A stretch of DNA of 64,000 nucleotides from Gordonia humi (GTDB lineage: Bacteria > Actinomycetota > Actinomycetes > Mycobacteriales > Mycobacteriaceae): assembly GCF_014197435.1 (NCBI RefSeq), contig NZ_JACIFP010000001.1, positions 620,001 to 684,000 of the forward strand. Direction: 5' to 3'. Shown here piece after piece: positions 1 to 8,183 of this stretch. The translations under genes were made by a program, and so were the position numbers. Under the pieces are notes generated by a model. The model made no database searches. It was not told where the DNA came from and worked only from the letters and a program-made list of their open reading frames with translations. Within the stretch, counting starts at the first letter, position 1; each line of letters starts with the position of its first letter.

Positions 1-168
1 CTCGACGCGATGATCTCCGACCTCGACGGACGGGTCCTGACGGCCGCTGAGCGGGTCGGCTTGTCGAGCATCTACCAACTCGCCGCGCGCACGAACGACG
101 GGCACCGGCCCAGCATCGCGGACGTGCTCACGATGGCAGCTCGCCTACGACCAGCCACGAGCGAATAA
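1..168 (+). CDS. C-terminal end of a hypothetical protein (start outside window)
   Basis: An open frame runs from the first base to a TAA at 166-168 and gives 55 residues ending in ARLRPATSE. It is Ala/Arg-rich, probably helical, and reads through AERVGLSSIYQLAAR. No family is recognised. The next frame begins 15 bases downstream on the same strand, so the two may have been co-transcribed. Confidence 0.5.
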   Translation, partial: LDAMISDLDGRVLTAAERVGLSSIYQLAARTNDGHRPSIADVLTMAARLRPATSE

Positions 169-182
169 ACCAGACTCTGGCT

Positions 183-662
183 ATGGCCGAATCACTTGAC
201 CCAGAGTTCGTCGACCTAATCGACACGGTCGGGCACCGACGATCGGTGTTACTGGCGACCGCCGCGCAATCGGTAGCCAATGATGTGCGCCCGCGACGCC
301 GACTACCTCGACACCGCGGCCGTGCGCAGTGACGACACGGCACTGCAGGTTGTGCACCTCCTGCCGGAGATCACGTGGTCACAGAGCAAGTTCTGGCGAT
401 ATCAACTAGCCGCGGCCGCCGACCGGATCGCGCACGACACCCGACGATGGGGTGCACCAGTCCCCCGCTGCACAGCGGAAGAAATGACCGTGCACCTGGC
501 ATTGCGCCGCGCCGCGGTCCTCGACACCGGGCCCCCGACGAGCCGGGCGATGACCGTAAGCGATCAGGGTGGACTCCCCGACACGTGGGCAGAAATCGCT
601 TCGACGAGAGTAAGGACACCACAAGCGTGGCAGTGCTCAGCAAGGCCGAGAGCCAGCACTGA
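183..662 (+). pseudogene. frame-disrupted hypothetical helical protein
   Basis: An ATG at 183 begins MAESLDPEFVDLIDTV and reads well to about 285. Plausible coding then shifts frame (DADYLDTAAVRSDD, HLLPEITWSQSKFWRYQ) to about 530. It then appears to return to the first frame, ending DTTSVAVLSKAESQH at the TGA of 660-662. Two compensating indels, or sequencing errors, would restore one protein of about 155 residues. No family is recognised. A 36-bp stretch at its start (195-230) recurs in inverted orientation at 16370-16405 with about 32 matches, so this gene type existed at least twice here. Confidence 0.5.
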
Positions 663-680
663 GGCCACATTCCATTCGTG

Positions 681-1241
681 TCAGCCGATCGCGTCACCGA
701 TGGTGACCGCGATCCAGATCGCGGCGATGGCCACCAGCGCGAGACAGATCCACAACAGCACCCAGAAGCCTCGATGGATGTTGCGGGAACCGCGCACCGC
801 CCAGAGCAGGGCGATGCCCACTCCGACGCCGCTCACCGCAATACCGAGCGCTACGGCCGGTAAGCGAATCACGCAGGCTATGACGAAGAGCACGAGGACG
901 ACGGTGAGGACCGCCACCGCAGTACGCGGCCAGGCTGACGCGGGGTCGCCCCGACGGCGAAGGAATGATTCGACGATGACGAAACCGAGAAACGAGATGA
1001 CGAGGCCGACCATCACGGTCACGGCGTAGAACGCTGGAGCGAACGCGACGGTTCGATGGTCCGAGGGGACCGAATCGGTGGCGATAGCCAGTGCAAACAA
1101 GCCCAGGAACAGCAGCGCGAGCAGGATGAGCAGCACCGCGCCAGAGATGGACGCGTGTTCTGTCTGGGAGTGACCCGGCGTGGACCGTTGGCCGATGGTC
1201 GGGCGTGATTGATGTCCGGGCCGGTTCGGCAGATGATTCAT
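681..1241 (-). CDS. integral membrane protein, unknown function
   Basis: 186 residues starting MNHLPNRPGHQSRP. The ATG overlaps the stop of the upstream gene by four bases (ATGA), which fixes this start rather than a longer frame at 1433. After a hydrophilic N-terminus of about 35 residues come four to five hydrophobic helices (LLILLALLFLGLFALAIA; AFYAVTVMVGLVISFLGF; VAVLTVVLVLFVIACVI; VLLWICLALVAIAAIWI). No catalytic motif is visible. It is the last gene of a coupled membrane-protein operon running from about 4.8 kb down to here. Confidence 0.75.
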   Translation of the reverse strand: MNHLPNRPGHQSRPTIGQRSTPGHSQTEHASISGAVLLILLALLFLGLFALAIATDSVPSDHRTVAFAPAFYAVTVMVGLVISFLGFVIVESFLRRRGDPASAWPRTAVAVLTVVLVLFVIACVIRLPAVALGIAVSGVGVGIALLWAVRGSRNIHRGFWVLLWICLALVAIAAIWIAVTIGDAIG

Positions 1242-1664
1242 GCGGTGTCCTTGACAGTCAGCTCGGTGATTCTTCGGGGTGCTGGCGGGTACTTCTCCAA
1301 CGCTTCGGGGTCGCACAGTCCTGCAGGATCGGCCTCGATCAGCACGGTGACGCCTGTCGGAAGATCGGTGTGCTGGTCGTGGATGACCACGACCGTTCCG
1401 CCGACGACAGGAGCCTGCTCGCGCAGGATGCACAGTTTCTCAGAGACGACGTGTGCCTCCGGCGAGTCGCCGAGGCGAGCGGCCACCGTGAACACCGGAT
1501 CGTCATCGAGATACCTGCGTTCCCACACCATTTCGGTGATGGTCGCGACCGGGAGGATCACTCAACCGCGTGACTCGGTCGGGTGAACGCACTGCCTGCT
1601 CCCACACCGCAGCCGGGTCGGCGGGCCACGACGTGGTGATGGTCTCGGGAGCGCCGCTGGTCAT
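1238..1664 (-). pseudogene. frameshifted small soluble protein of the membrane operon
   Basis: The expected start is the ATG at 1664, which overlaps the upstream stop (ATGA) and reads MTSGAPETITTSWPADP and VWEQAVRSPDRVTRL. That frame runs out, while the natural continuation (ILPVATITEMVWERRYLDDD to the stop at 1238) lies in another frame that opens at 1561. A single-base indel near 1555-1570 explains this. The restored product would be about 140 residues, soluble, and of unknown family. Both ends keep four-base overlaps with their neighbours, so the break is either recent or a sequencing error. Confidence 0.6.
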
Positions 1665-2350
1665 CGTTCTCTTCTCACTGTCATGCCCTCACGTAACCTG
1701 TCGCGTCGGGTGAGGCAGACACAGCCGAGGAACACGCCTGCCGGTATCACTCCGACGCTCACGGCGGCAGCGACGGCCGGGTGAAGGCCGGGAAGGATAT
1801 CGGCGAGCAGGTTCGTCCCCATGAACAAACCGACAGTCAGGGTGCACAGCAGGACCGGGGTGAACATCACCCCGGCGCACCCGATGACGAAGAAACAGCC
1901 CGCAAGAACGTTCCAGATGCGCGCACGGAACGTTCCCGGGCCTTCGTAGCGGATGGGCGTGAGGGCCTCTGTGACGTGCGCCGGCCATCGCGCCACGAGG
2001 ATGTCATTGTCGTAGTCGGTATCGAGAGTGGTGTGGCGGACGATGACCTGCTGTCCGATGAGCTGCTGGCCCGCCCCGGGACCAGGCAACGGGCACATGA
2101 CCGTCCGCGGCAACGTCAGGGACTGGCCGTGGTCGCTAGTGTCGATGTGGATGACGAGATCATCGTCCATCTGCCCGCCCTCGGGAGCGTCGTTCTGCAC
2201 CGCAGAGCAGACGATGCCGAGGGCCGCGCGGCCCTCGGCGAACTCCTTCTTGCTCGGGGTCGGGCGCGGCGTCGATGGCGGCGTGAACTCGTCGAGCACC
2301 TTCCAGATGCGTCGGAGCAGGGACGGCTTCGCTGTCTGCGTCTCGGTCAT
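1661..2350 (-). CDS. membrane protein with a degenerate RHTTLD motif
   Basis: 229 residues starting MTETQTAKPSLLRR; the ATG overlaps the stop of the preceding gene (ATGA). A soluble N-terminal part of about 140 residues carries VIVRHTTLDTDYDNDILVAR, which resembles the RFRHNTLDPDD motif of the upstream genes. Two hydrophobic helices follow (about residues 145-205), then a basic tail. It looks like a distant member of the same paralogous family in which motif and membrane segments have changed order. Function unknown. Confidence 0.75.
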   Translation of the reverse strand: MTETQTAKPSLLRRIWKVLDEFTPPSTPRPTPSKKEFAEGRAALGIVCSAVQNDAPEGGQMDDDLVIHIDTSDHGQSLTLPRTVMCPLPGPGAGQQLIGQQVIVRHTTLDTDYDNDILVARWPAHVTEALTPIRYEGPGTFRARIWNVLAGCFFVIGCAGVMFTPVLLCTLTVGLFMGTNLLADILPGLHPAVAAAVSVGVIPAGVFLGCVCLTRRDRLREGMTVRRER

Positions 2351-3216
2351 GCCAGCTCCTGTTCCTGGCGGGCGCGCTGAGCCCGGTACATCCTCCGATG
2401 CCCATCAGGGTCGATGAGGATGCTCAGAACCTCACGCACCACGGCAAGGTTGGGGCTACGTCGTTCCAGTCCGGCAACCACCTGGCCGCCTTCTGTGTGG
2501 AAACCCTGGTCGTCGTCGGTGAGGATGTGGAACCCGTCGGCCCGCGCGGGATCGTCGGTGATCCGGTCCGCGCTGCCGTCGCCGGATGAGATGGAGTACT
2601 GGACCCGCATCCTCGGCAATGCCAACTCCTGCCCATCGGGGAGCCGCAGCCGGTCTGGTGTCAGCGTGATCCCTGGTTTCCCCGCACGCCTGCCTGGGAA
2701 GGCGACATTCTGTCCGGACCGCAGTTGCGTCAAGGCTTCTCGCACCAGAACTGCCTGCGCGGCAGCCCGAATCTCGAATGGCGCTTGTTTCAACTCGCCT
2801 TTCCACGGGGCAGTGAGCCGGCCCGGGCCGACGTCAGGCCGTGGCGAGGTGAACAGTTCCCGGCCTTGACCGATGACGCCGCCGGAGAACGGCATCGCCT
2901 GCCGCACTGTGCCGAAACGCGATTCGACGACACCACGCTCATAGACATCCACCGACCAGCCCACACGCCGCCAGGCGGACAGCAGCCCGAGAAACTCGAA
3001 GATGCCCCACAGCAGCAGCAACCAGGCGGCGATACCGGGGACCAAGACCCACCAGGGCGGGGCGCCGCCGCCAGGTTCCGCAACCCGGACGACCCACAGC
3101 ACCACCCCGGTCGCCATGACCAGAGCGAGGACGACCAGCAGCACCCAGCGCACCATCCGCTTCCGCACCCTGCCAACGGGGTTCTCGTCATGAAAGAGCA
3201 GATCGCCGTAATTCAT
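2347..3216 (-). CDS. membrane protein of the coupled operon, unknown function
   Basis: 289 residues. The ATG at 3216 shares one base with the upstream stop (TGATG). Two membrane helices lie near the N-terminus (WVLLVVLALVMATGVVLWVV and VLVPGIAAWLLLLWGIF), followed by about 190 soluble residues with the segment VDVYERGVVESRFGTVRQAM, which resembles a small beta-rich cytoplasmic domain. No enzyme motif is seen. Stop-start overlap with both neighbours implies co-translation. Confidence 0.75.
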   Translation of the reverse strand: MNYGDLLFHDENPVGRVRKRMVRWVLLVVLALVMATGVVLWVVRVAEPGGGAPPWWVLVPGIAAWLLLLWGIFEFLGLLSAWRRVGWSVDVYERGVVESRFGTVRQAMPFSGGVIGQGRELFTSPRPDVGPGRLTAPWKGELKQAPFEIRAAAQAVLVREALTQLRSGQNVAFPGRRAGKPGITLTPDRLRLPDGQELALPRMRVQYSISSGDGSADRITDDPARADGFHILTDDDQGFHTEGGQVVAGLERRSPNLAVVREVLSILIDPDGHRRMYRAQRARQEQELA

Positions 3217-3773
3217 CAGACCTCCTCGTCACCTGGCCGCTGAACCGTGCCATCGATGAACCCCAGGAACAGGATGTCGTCGAGATCCTCAGGATCACGG
3301 GTGTTGTGGCGGAACCGGACGCGCTGTCCAGGGAGGGGCGCCTCACGCGGATACTCGCGCGCGGCACGCCGGATCTGCCCGCCGCCAGAGAGCTCCGCGA
3401 CGAGCAGCATGTCGTAGGCGGGATTCGACTCCGGACCCATGCGGTCATCGGCGGTGACCTCAACGAGGGTTCCCTCCGCCTCCTCGCCGTCGAGGTATCC
3501 GGCCGCCTCACACATCGACAACGCAAGGAACCACGCGATGAGTGCGATCAGCAGCACGCCGAGAGCGGTGACTGGCCCCCACCAGGGTGGATCGCTCGCG
3601 AACAGCGCCAGGACGATGGACACCGTCAGCGTCGCGATGAACCCGATAGCACTGGCGACCATCACCACGAACAACACGCGACTGAGAATCGCCCACCGAC
3701 GGATTCGCGCCCGCGTCTCGGGCGTGCGAGCCCGAGTCAACCATAGTGAGGTCTTGCGGTTCGCTAGCCTCAT
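3216..3773 (-). CDS. two-helix membrane protein, RFRHNT family
   Basis: 185 residues starting MRLANRKTSLWLTRARTP; the ATG at 3773 overlaps the upstream stop (ATGA). The order is a basic Arg-rich N-terminus (ARTPETRARIRRWA), two membrane helices (about 30-55 and 65-90), and a soluble tail with AEGTLVEVTADD, MLLVAELSGG and the signature VRFRHNTRDPEDLDDI. The neighbouring gene at 3770-4429 has the same order and the same signatures, so the two are tandem paralogues. Function unknown. Confidence 0.8.
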   Translation of the reverse strand: MRLANRKTSLWLTRARTPETRARIRRWAILSRVLFVVMVASAIGFIATLTVSIVLALFASDPPWWGPVTALGVLLIALIAWFLALSMCEAAGYLDGEEAEGTLVEVTADDRMGPESNPAYDMLLVAELSGGGQIRRAAREYPREAPLPGQRVRFRHNTRDPEDLDDILFLGFIDGTVQRPGDEEV

Positions 3774-4429
3774 GACCGCCTCGTCTTGTCGCCTGCCCAG
3801 CCGTCGAAGCGCACGTCGAAGAGATCGTCAGGGTCGAGGGTGTTGTGGCGGAACCGGATGCGCCTGCCGATCCAGCGTTCGGGCCCTGCACCCCAGCTGT
3901 CGTCCTCGCCCCAGTACAGCCTGCGGCGCAATGTGCGCGGCTCGGTGTCGTCGGTGCCGGATAGTTCTGCGCTGAGCAGGAACTCGTAGGTGGTCGGGTC
4001 ATCGCCGCCACCGGGGTGGGTGATGACCTCGTCGAGACGTCCGATACAGGCGTGCCCGTCGGCGTACAACGCGGTCAACCGGCGGTCTTGCGCGTGCGAG
4101 CCCAGTGCTGCTCCGCAGAGGAGCAACGCGCAGCCGACGCCGACAGAGCCGAATGTTCCCCACATCCAGGAAGGGGCCCGGTCGTCGAACTCACCCCAGA
4201 TACCGAATCCCATCCCCAGTCCCGGCGCACACACGCAGACAGCAACCAGTCCGCCCAGTAGCAGCCAGATGCTGACTGTCTCCCAGCGTGCCCAGCGACG
4301 GATCTGTGCGCGCGTGCCGGGGGTGTGGGCGCGGCTCTGCCACGCGTCCACCTGCCGCCTGCGCACACCACGCCGGCCCATCACGCTGACGTGGTCGTTC
4401 CACCAGCCCTCGCTCTGCTCCGCAGTCAT
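3770..4429 (-). CDS. two-helix membrane protein, RFRHNT family (paralogue)
   Basis: 219 residues from the ATG at 4429 (MTAEQSEGWWNDHV), preceded by an A/G-rich ribosome site. The longer open frame to 4564 includes the tail of a broken upstream paralogue and should not be used. Features: HTPGTRARIRRWARW before two helices (WLLLGGLVAVCVCAPG and VGVGCALLLCGAALGSHA), then EFLLSAELSG and RIRFRHNTLDPDDLFDVRF near the C-terminus. It closely parallels 3216-3773, indicating tandem duplication. Unknown function. Confidence 0.8.
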   Translation of the reverse strand: MTAEQSEGWWNDHVSVMGRRGVRRRQVDAWQSRAHTPGTRAQIRRWARWETVSIWLLLGGLVAVCVCAPGLGMGFGIWGEFDDRAPSWMWGTFGSVGVGCALLLCGAALGSHAQDRRLTALYADGHACIGRLDEVITHPGGGDDPTTYEFLLSAELSGTDDTEPRTLRRRLYWGEDDSWGAGPERWIGRRIRFRHNTLDPDDLFDVRFDGWAGDKTRRS

Positions 4430-4815
4430 GACCCAACCCCCTCGCGAACTCCTGCCTCGGCGCGATTTCGATGGCTTCTCATCCGCCCACCCGTCGAAGC
4501 GCGCATCGTTCACATCATCGGGATCGAGGGTGTTGTGACGGAACCGATAGGCCGCCCGACCCACGACCCGTCCGGTACGTCAGCGGAGCCTGCTCCTCCG
4601 TGGAGCTGCCGGGTGAGCGTGAGATCGTCTGCGAGGCGGGCAGTCAGGTGGACGCGGTAGACGGTGACAAGATCCCCCTCGCCATCTCGCTGCTGTTCAC
4701 TCGTGACGCGCTCGACGATCCCAACGGTGGTATCCGCATCTGCGAACTGGGCACTGTGGAGCCGGTCGCTGACGATCATCTCCGGGACCGCGCCGAGGAG
4801 GAGGTCTGAAACGAT
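4430..4815 (-). pseudogene. N-terminally truncated, frameshifted third RFRHNT paralogue
   Basis: From about 4815 downward one frame reads SDLLLGAVPEMIVSDRL and ends GSWVGR. Coding then continues in a second frame as AAYRFRHNTLDPDDVNDARF and GWADEKPSKSRRG, running into the next gene. It aligns segment by segment with the downstream gene (ALLLCGAALGS; RWIGRRIRFRHNTLDPDD). One missing G near 4560 explains the shift. The N-terminal basic region and first helix are absent, since the next gene's stop lies at 4842, so this is a remnant. Confidence 0.6.
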
Positions 4816-4841
4816 GGACGCAGGGAGGACACGTGAAGGGC

Positions 4842-5009
4842 CTACTTGGCCGACTGCGCGATCCTAACGAGGTCTGGTCGCGGATCCTTGTTCTGCTTCT
4901 CGGCTGCTTTGACTGCGAGTTTGGCAGCTGCGAGCACGGCGGGACTGTATGCCCTCGTCTTACGCCGAGTGGACGTTGTCGAGCGTTTGGAGCTTGCTGC
5001 GGTAGTCAC
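4842..5009 (-). CDS. small basic protein, unknown function
   Basis: A 55-residue frame starts at a GTG (5009) that overlaps the stop of the gene above by four bases (GTGA). It reads TTAASSKRSTTSTRRKTRAY, then AVLAAAKLAVKAAEKQNKD and ends in IAQSAK. It is Lys/Arg/Ser/Thr-rich at the N-terminus, with an Ala/Lys helix after it. The start-stop overlap is the main argument that it is real. No family is recognised. Confidence 0.45.
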   Translation of the reverse strand: MTTAASSKRSTTSTRRKTRAYSPAVLAAAKLAVKAAEKQNKDPRPDLVRIAQSAK

Positions 5010-5353
5010 CTGCCGTCTCCTTCCTGTTGCGTTTCATTATCCTCGACACCGGCTTCTGTGGCTAGTGCGTCTTCGACGGCCTGGGTTGCAATCGCCTCGA
5101 TGATCGCCTGTTCGGTGCTTGTCGCCAGGTCCGAGTCCGAAAGCGCGTCGAGAATCGACCATCCAAGCGTGTCGGTGTCGTCGGTGTTGTCGATGTGTTC
5201 GAGCGCCCAGGCGGCTCGCCGCCACCACTCCGACCTTCGGTCGTGGCGGTCCTTCTGACCGATCGTGAGTCGGAAGCCGAGGACAGCTACTCCCGCAGCG
5301 AGGAACGGGGAGGCGATTTGCGCGACTTTGAGCGCGATGTCGAGAGCACTCAC
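5006..5353 (-). CDS. small membrane-anchored protein, unknown function
   Basis: 115 residues starting MSALDIALKVAQIASPFLAA. One N-terminal membrane helix (about residues 5-28) is followed by a charged segment (IGQKDRHDRRSEWWRRAAWA) and an acidic helical tail (IDNTDDTDTLGWSILDALSD) ending EDNETQQEGDGR. It overlaps the 55-residue downstream gene by four bases, so the pair is probably translated together. The layout is typical of small actinobacterial accessory proteins with no assigned role. Confidence 0.65.
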   Translation of the reverse strand: MSALDIALKVAQIASPFLAAGVAVLGFRLTIGQKDRHDRRSEWWRRAAWALEHIDNTDDTDTLGWSILDALSDSDLATSTEQAIIEAIATQAVEDALATEAGVEDNETQQEGDGR

Positions 5354-5564
5354 TCTTACCGACCACCGGTCGGTGTTTCGCCAGATCCAGGCCGCTCAAT
5401 GATGAAGACCGCGTCGCCAGAGTAGTCGGTGCCCGACACTCAGCCCTATCGAGCGCCGAACATGCTATTAGCAGTCTCCTGGAGAGAGTGCTAAGTTGAG
5501 TGTGTAACGATCAACATGGCGTCTCGACGTCAGTATCGGGGCGCCTTCTCGGGAGGAGGATTCC

Positions 5565-6485
5565 TTGACTACCGCGACAACTGTGCATGATTGCTATCCG
5601 ACACGACTGACCCAAGCCGCGCCGATGATGCGCAGGACCGACCCCACCGTGTGGGGTCAGGCCGACAACGGTCCATTTACCGATACCGAAGTCGCAGCGT
5701 ATGTCGTGAAGGGATTCCATATCGAGCCGGGTCTGCTGACACCTGCTCAAGTGCAGGCATGCTGGACTGAATTCGAGAGGTTGGCCAACGACTCCGAGGT
5801 GGAGGCATCAGGGGCCATCATCCGCGAACACGGCAGCGACGCCGTCCGGTCGATCTTCGCCGTCCACCGACACAGTCCCGTGATCGACGCGTTGGCACGC
5901 ACGCCCCGCATCCTCGACCGAGCCCGCCAGATCCTCGGCTCAGAGGTCTACATCCACCAGTCTCGGATCAACGCGATGCCAGGCATGGTCGGCACCGGTT
6001 TCGGCTGGCACTCGGATTTCGAGACCTGGCATGCCGAAGACGGCCTGCCCGCTCCGCGCACCGTCAGTCTGTCGATCGCATTGACGGATAATTTCGCGTT
6101 CAACGGCGGACTGATGCTGATGCCGGGCGCACACCGCGTGTTCGTACCGTGCGTCGGTCAGACGCCGGACGACAATTTCCGCGAATCACTGCAGAAGCAG
6201 AAGGTCGGGGTGCCGTCCGACGACGCAGTCACCGAACTCGGCCTCGAGTACGGGATCGAACAGTTCACCGGACCCGCCGGCCATGCGCTGTTCTTCGACT
6301 CGAACTCGATGCACGCGTCGAGCAACAACATCACACCCTATTCACGGGCCAACGTGTTCCTCGTGTTCAACAGCGTCGAGAACGCACCCGCCGCCCCCTA
6401 CGGCGCCGCAGCGCCGCGTCCGGCCCACATCGCCGACCGCGACACCACACCACTCACACCGATTCACAACTCAGAATTCGCGTGA
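5565..6485 (+). CDS. ectD: ectoine hydroxylase
   Basis: 306 residues, the usual EctD length. A TTG start at 5565 follows a strong GGGAGGAGG site by six bases. It is a non-haem Fe(II)/2-oxoglutarate dioxygenase converting ectoine to 5-hydroxyectoine in the cytosol as an osmo- and heat-protectant. The family signature is clear: QSRINAMPG, FGWHSDFETWHAEDGLP (His and Asp iron ligands), NGGLMLMPGAH, and DSNSMHASSNNITPYSRANV (second His), then VFNSVEN. No ectA, ectB or ectC lies in the window. The gene is flanked by hypothetical genes and IS debris, so it either acts on ectoine made elsewhere or imported, or is a relic of a larger operon. Confidence 0.93.
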   Translation: MTTATTVHDCYPTRLTQAAPMMRRTDPTVWGQADNGPFTDTEVAAYVVKGFHIEPGLLTPAQVQACWTEFERLANDSEVEASGAIIREHGSDAVRSIFAVHRHSPVIDALARTPRILDRARQILGSEVYIHQSRINAMPGMVGTGFGWHSDFETWHAEDGLPAPRTVSLSIALTDNFAFNGGLMLMPGAHRVFVPCVGQTPDDNFRESLQKQKVGVPSDDAVTELGLEYGIEQFTGPAGHALFFDSNSMHASSNNITPYSRANVFLVFNSVENAPAAPYGAAAPRPAHIADRDTTPLTPIHNSEFA

Positions 6486-6490
6486 CACGC

Positions 6491-6524
6491 GCTCGGGGCC
6501 CGGCATGATCGCCAGGCCCCGAGC
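6491..6524 (+). terminator. hairpin after ectD
   Basis: Perfect 10-bp arms GCTCGGGGCC (6491-6500) and GGCCCCGAGC (6515-6524) enclose a 14-base loop, six bases after the ectD stop. There is no following T-run, so termination in the usual Rho-independent form is not certain, but the position fits. Confidence 0.55.
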
Positions 6525-6600
6525 AACCAGCGGTCCAGCTGTAATGCCCAGGCAAGTTGGTCAGCCGAGTGTGCAACACAGCCACTCCGACCGCCTACAA

Positions 6601-6904
6601 GTGGCTCCGGTCACGTATCGGTATCCCGTTGGTGCACACATAGTTTCGCCGCACATAGCGTTAGACCATGAGGACGTCGATCCGGTGGACAGCATGGTCG
6701 ATCGCCGTGTCGATCGTCCTAACGATACGAATCCTGACGACCCTGTCGACTATCGCAACAACATTCGCCGCAGTCGTAGCCGCTCCCCGACACGGACTAG
6801 CCACCGGATGGACATGGTGGGCGATCGGCTCGGCAACGGTCTTGCTCACCGTCACCTTCCTTTACGGTCTCCTGCGCGTCCCACACGAACAGAGCCCGTC
6901 CTGA
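6601..6904 (+). repeat. copy 1 of a 300-bp direct repeat around an IS3 element
   Basis: The segment starting GTGGCTCCGGTCACGTA matches 8272-8577 over about 300 bases with scattered substitutions, mostly silent in the 78-codon gene it carries. The copies flank the IS3 element at 6950-8243. Confidence 0.85.
6668..6904 (+). CDS. 78-residue two-helix membrane protein, copy 1
   Basis: Starts MRTSIRWTAWSIAVSIVL. Two hydrophobic helices (about residues 8-40 and 48-70) and a short polar tail ending RVPHEQSPS. A nearly identical protein is encoded at 8339-8575, with differences such as I20V, T24A, A34I, A45T and T56A. Keeping the frame while accumulating mainly conservative changes supports both being real genes. 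Function unknown; two small helices would fit a membrane subunit or holin-like protein, but nothing in the context decides. Confidence 0.6.
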   Translation: MRTSIRWTAWSIAVSIVLTIRILTTLSTIATTFAAVVAAPRHGLATGWTWWAIGSATVLLTVTFLYGLLRVPHEQSPS

Positions 6905-6981
6905 CCGTGCTCACCCGCTCCCGCACAGACACCCCCCATTAATGTCGGAGGGGCTGCTGCACGATCGGGTGACAGTTTCGG

Positions 6982-7884
6982 TTACGCAGCCTGAGTGGCT
7001 GGCGTGGTCATGATGGTCTCGAACTCGATTGGGGTCAAACGGCCGAGGGCGGCCTGTCTGCGGCGTCGGTGGTAGGTCCGTTCGATCCAGGTCACGATCG
7101 CGATCCGGAGCTCTTCGCGGGTGGTCCAGGTGCGCCGGTCGAGGACGTTCCTTTGCAGCAGGCTGAAGAAGCTCTCCATGGCCGCGTTGTCCCCGGCCGC
7201 GCCGACACGGCCCATCGAGCCGACCATGGCGTGGCGGTTGAGCGCGTGGACGAATTTGCGGCTGCGAAATTGCGAGCCGCGGTCGCTGTGGACGACGCAG
7301 CCAGCGACGTCACCGCGGCGGGCGACGGCGTTGTTCAACGCAATGACGGCGAGCCGGGACTTCATTCGCGAGTCGATGGAGTAGCCGACGATCCGGTTGG
7401 AGTAGACGTCCTTGACCGCGCAGAGGTAGAGCTTACCCTCGCTCGTCCAGTGCTCGGTGATGTCGGTCAGCCACAGCTCGTTCGGGGCGCCTGCGGTGAA
7501 CTCGTGCCGGGTCACGCCGTGCCGGTCGACGTAGGCGCACAGGTCGTCGTGGACCGGTGGGCCGGGCTTCTTACCGTGCTTGCCGCGTCTCTTGCCGAAC
7601 GCCGACCACCAGCGGTTGGACGAGCAGATCCGCCAGCCGGTCCGCTCAGCCATCGCCTCGCCGGCTTCGACCGCCTCGTCGACCAAGAACCGGTAACCGA
7701 ACTCCGGATCGTCACGGTGGGCGTCGAATAACGCGTTCGCGCGATACGCCTCCACCAGTTCGGCGTCGGTGACCGGGCGGGCGAGCCACCGGTAGTAGGG
7801 TTGGCGAGCGATCCTCAAAACCCGACACGTCACCGCGACGGGGATCCCGTCAACGGCCAGCTCGCGCACGAGCGGGTAGATCAT
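6982..7884 (-). CDS. IS3-family transposase OrfB (DDE catalytic subunit)
   Basis: 300 residues with the DDE integrase core: first Asp in LWLTDITEHWTSEGKLYLCA, second in VVHSDRGSQF, and Glu in NAAMESFFSLLQ, followed by the RRRRQAALGRLTPIEFE ending typical of IS3 OrfB. Its ATG overlaps the OrfA stop by four bases at an A-run (GGAAAATGA), consistent with a -1 ribosomal frameshift producing OrfAB. It cuts and joins the element ends. Confidence 0.93.
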   Translation of the reverse strand: MIYPLVRELAVDGIPVAVTCRVLRIARQPYYRWLARPVTDAELVEAYRANALFDAHRDDPEFGYRFLVDEAVEAGEAMAERTGWRICSSNRWWSAFGKRRGKHGKKPGPPVHDDLCAYVDRHGVTRHEFTAGAPNELWLTDITEHWTSEGKLYLCAVKDVYSNRIVGYSIDSRMKSRLAVIALNNAVARRGDVAGCVVHSDRGSQFRSRKFVHALNRHAMVGSMGRVGAAGDNAAMESFFSLLQRNVLDRRTWTTREELRIAIVTWIERTYHRRRRQAALGRLTPIEFETIMTTPATQAA

Positions 7885-8183
7885 TTTCCCGGCAGGTTCG
7901 CCTGCGACAGATACGCCGCCGCCCGGCGGAGCACCTCGTTCTCCTGCTCCAGCAACCGGACCCGCCTGCGCAGCTCACGCTCGGTCGCGGACTGCTCGGA
8001 CGTCGTTCCGGGCTTGACCCCGTCCTCGACGTCGGCGGTCCTCAACCAGTTCGTCAGGCACGACTCGCTGATCCCGAAGTCGGCAGCGATCTGCTTCAGA
8101 TGGACGCCTGGTTCGCGGTTCCTGGCGACACGAACCACGTCGTCGCGGAACTCCTCGGGATACGGCTTCGGCACGATGCACAT
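7881..8183 (-). CDS. IS3-family OrfA (helix-turn-helix subunit)
   Basis: About 100 residues from MCIVPKPYPEEFRDDVVRVA. A helix-turn-helix (HLKQIAADFGISESCLTNWL) is followed by the leucine-zipper-like segment ERELRRRVRLLEQENEVLRR. It binds the inverted repeats and supplies the N-terminus of the frameshifted OrfAB transposase. A start nine codons upstream (8210) is also open, but the chosen ATG gives the standard OrfA N-terminus. Confidence 0.9.
   Translation of the reverse strand: MCIVPKPYPEEFRDDVVRVARNREPGVHLKQIAADFGISESCLTNWLRTADVEDGVKPGTTSEQSATERELRRRVRLLEQENEVLRRAAAYLSQANLPGK

Noticed and set aside
4833..5258. Plus-strand frame of 141 codons opposite the small gene pair
   Set aside because: Ser/Cys-rich with no coherent features; the minus strand has two start-stop-coupled frames.
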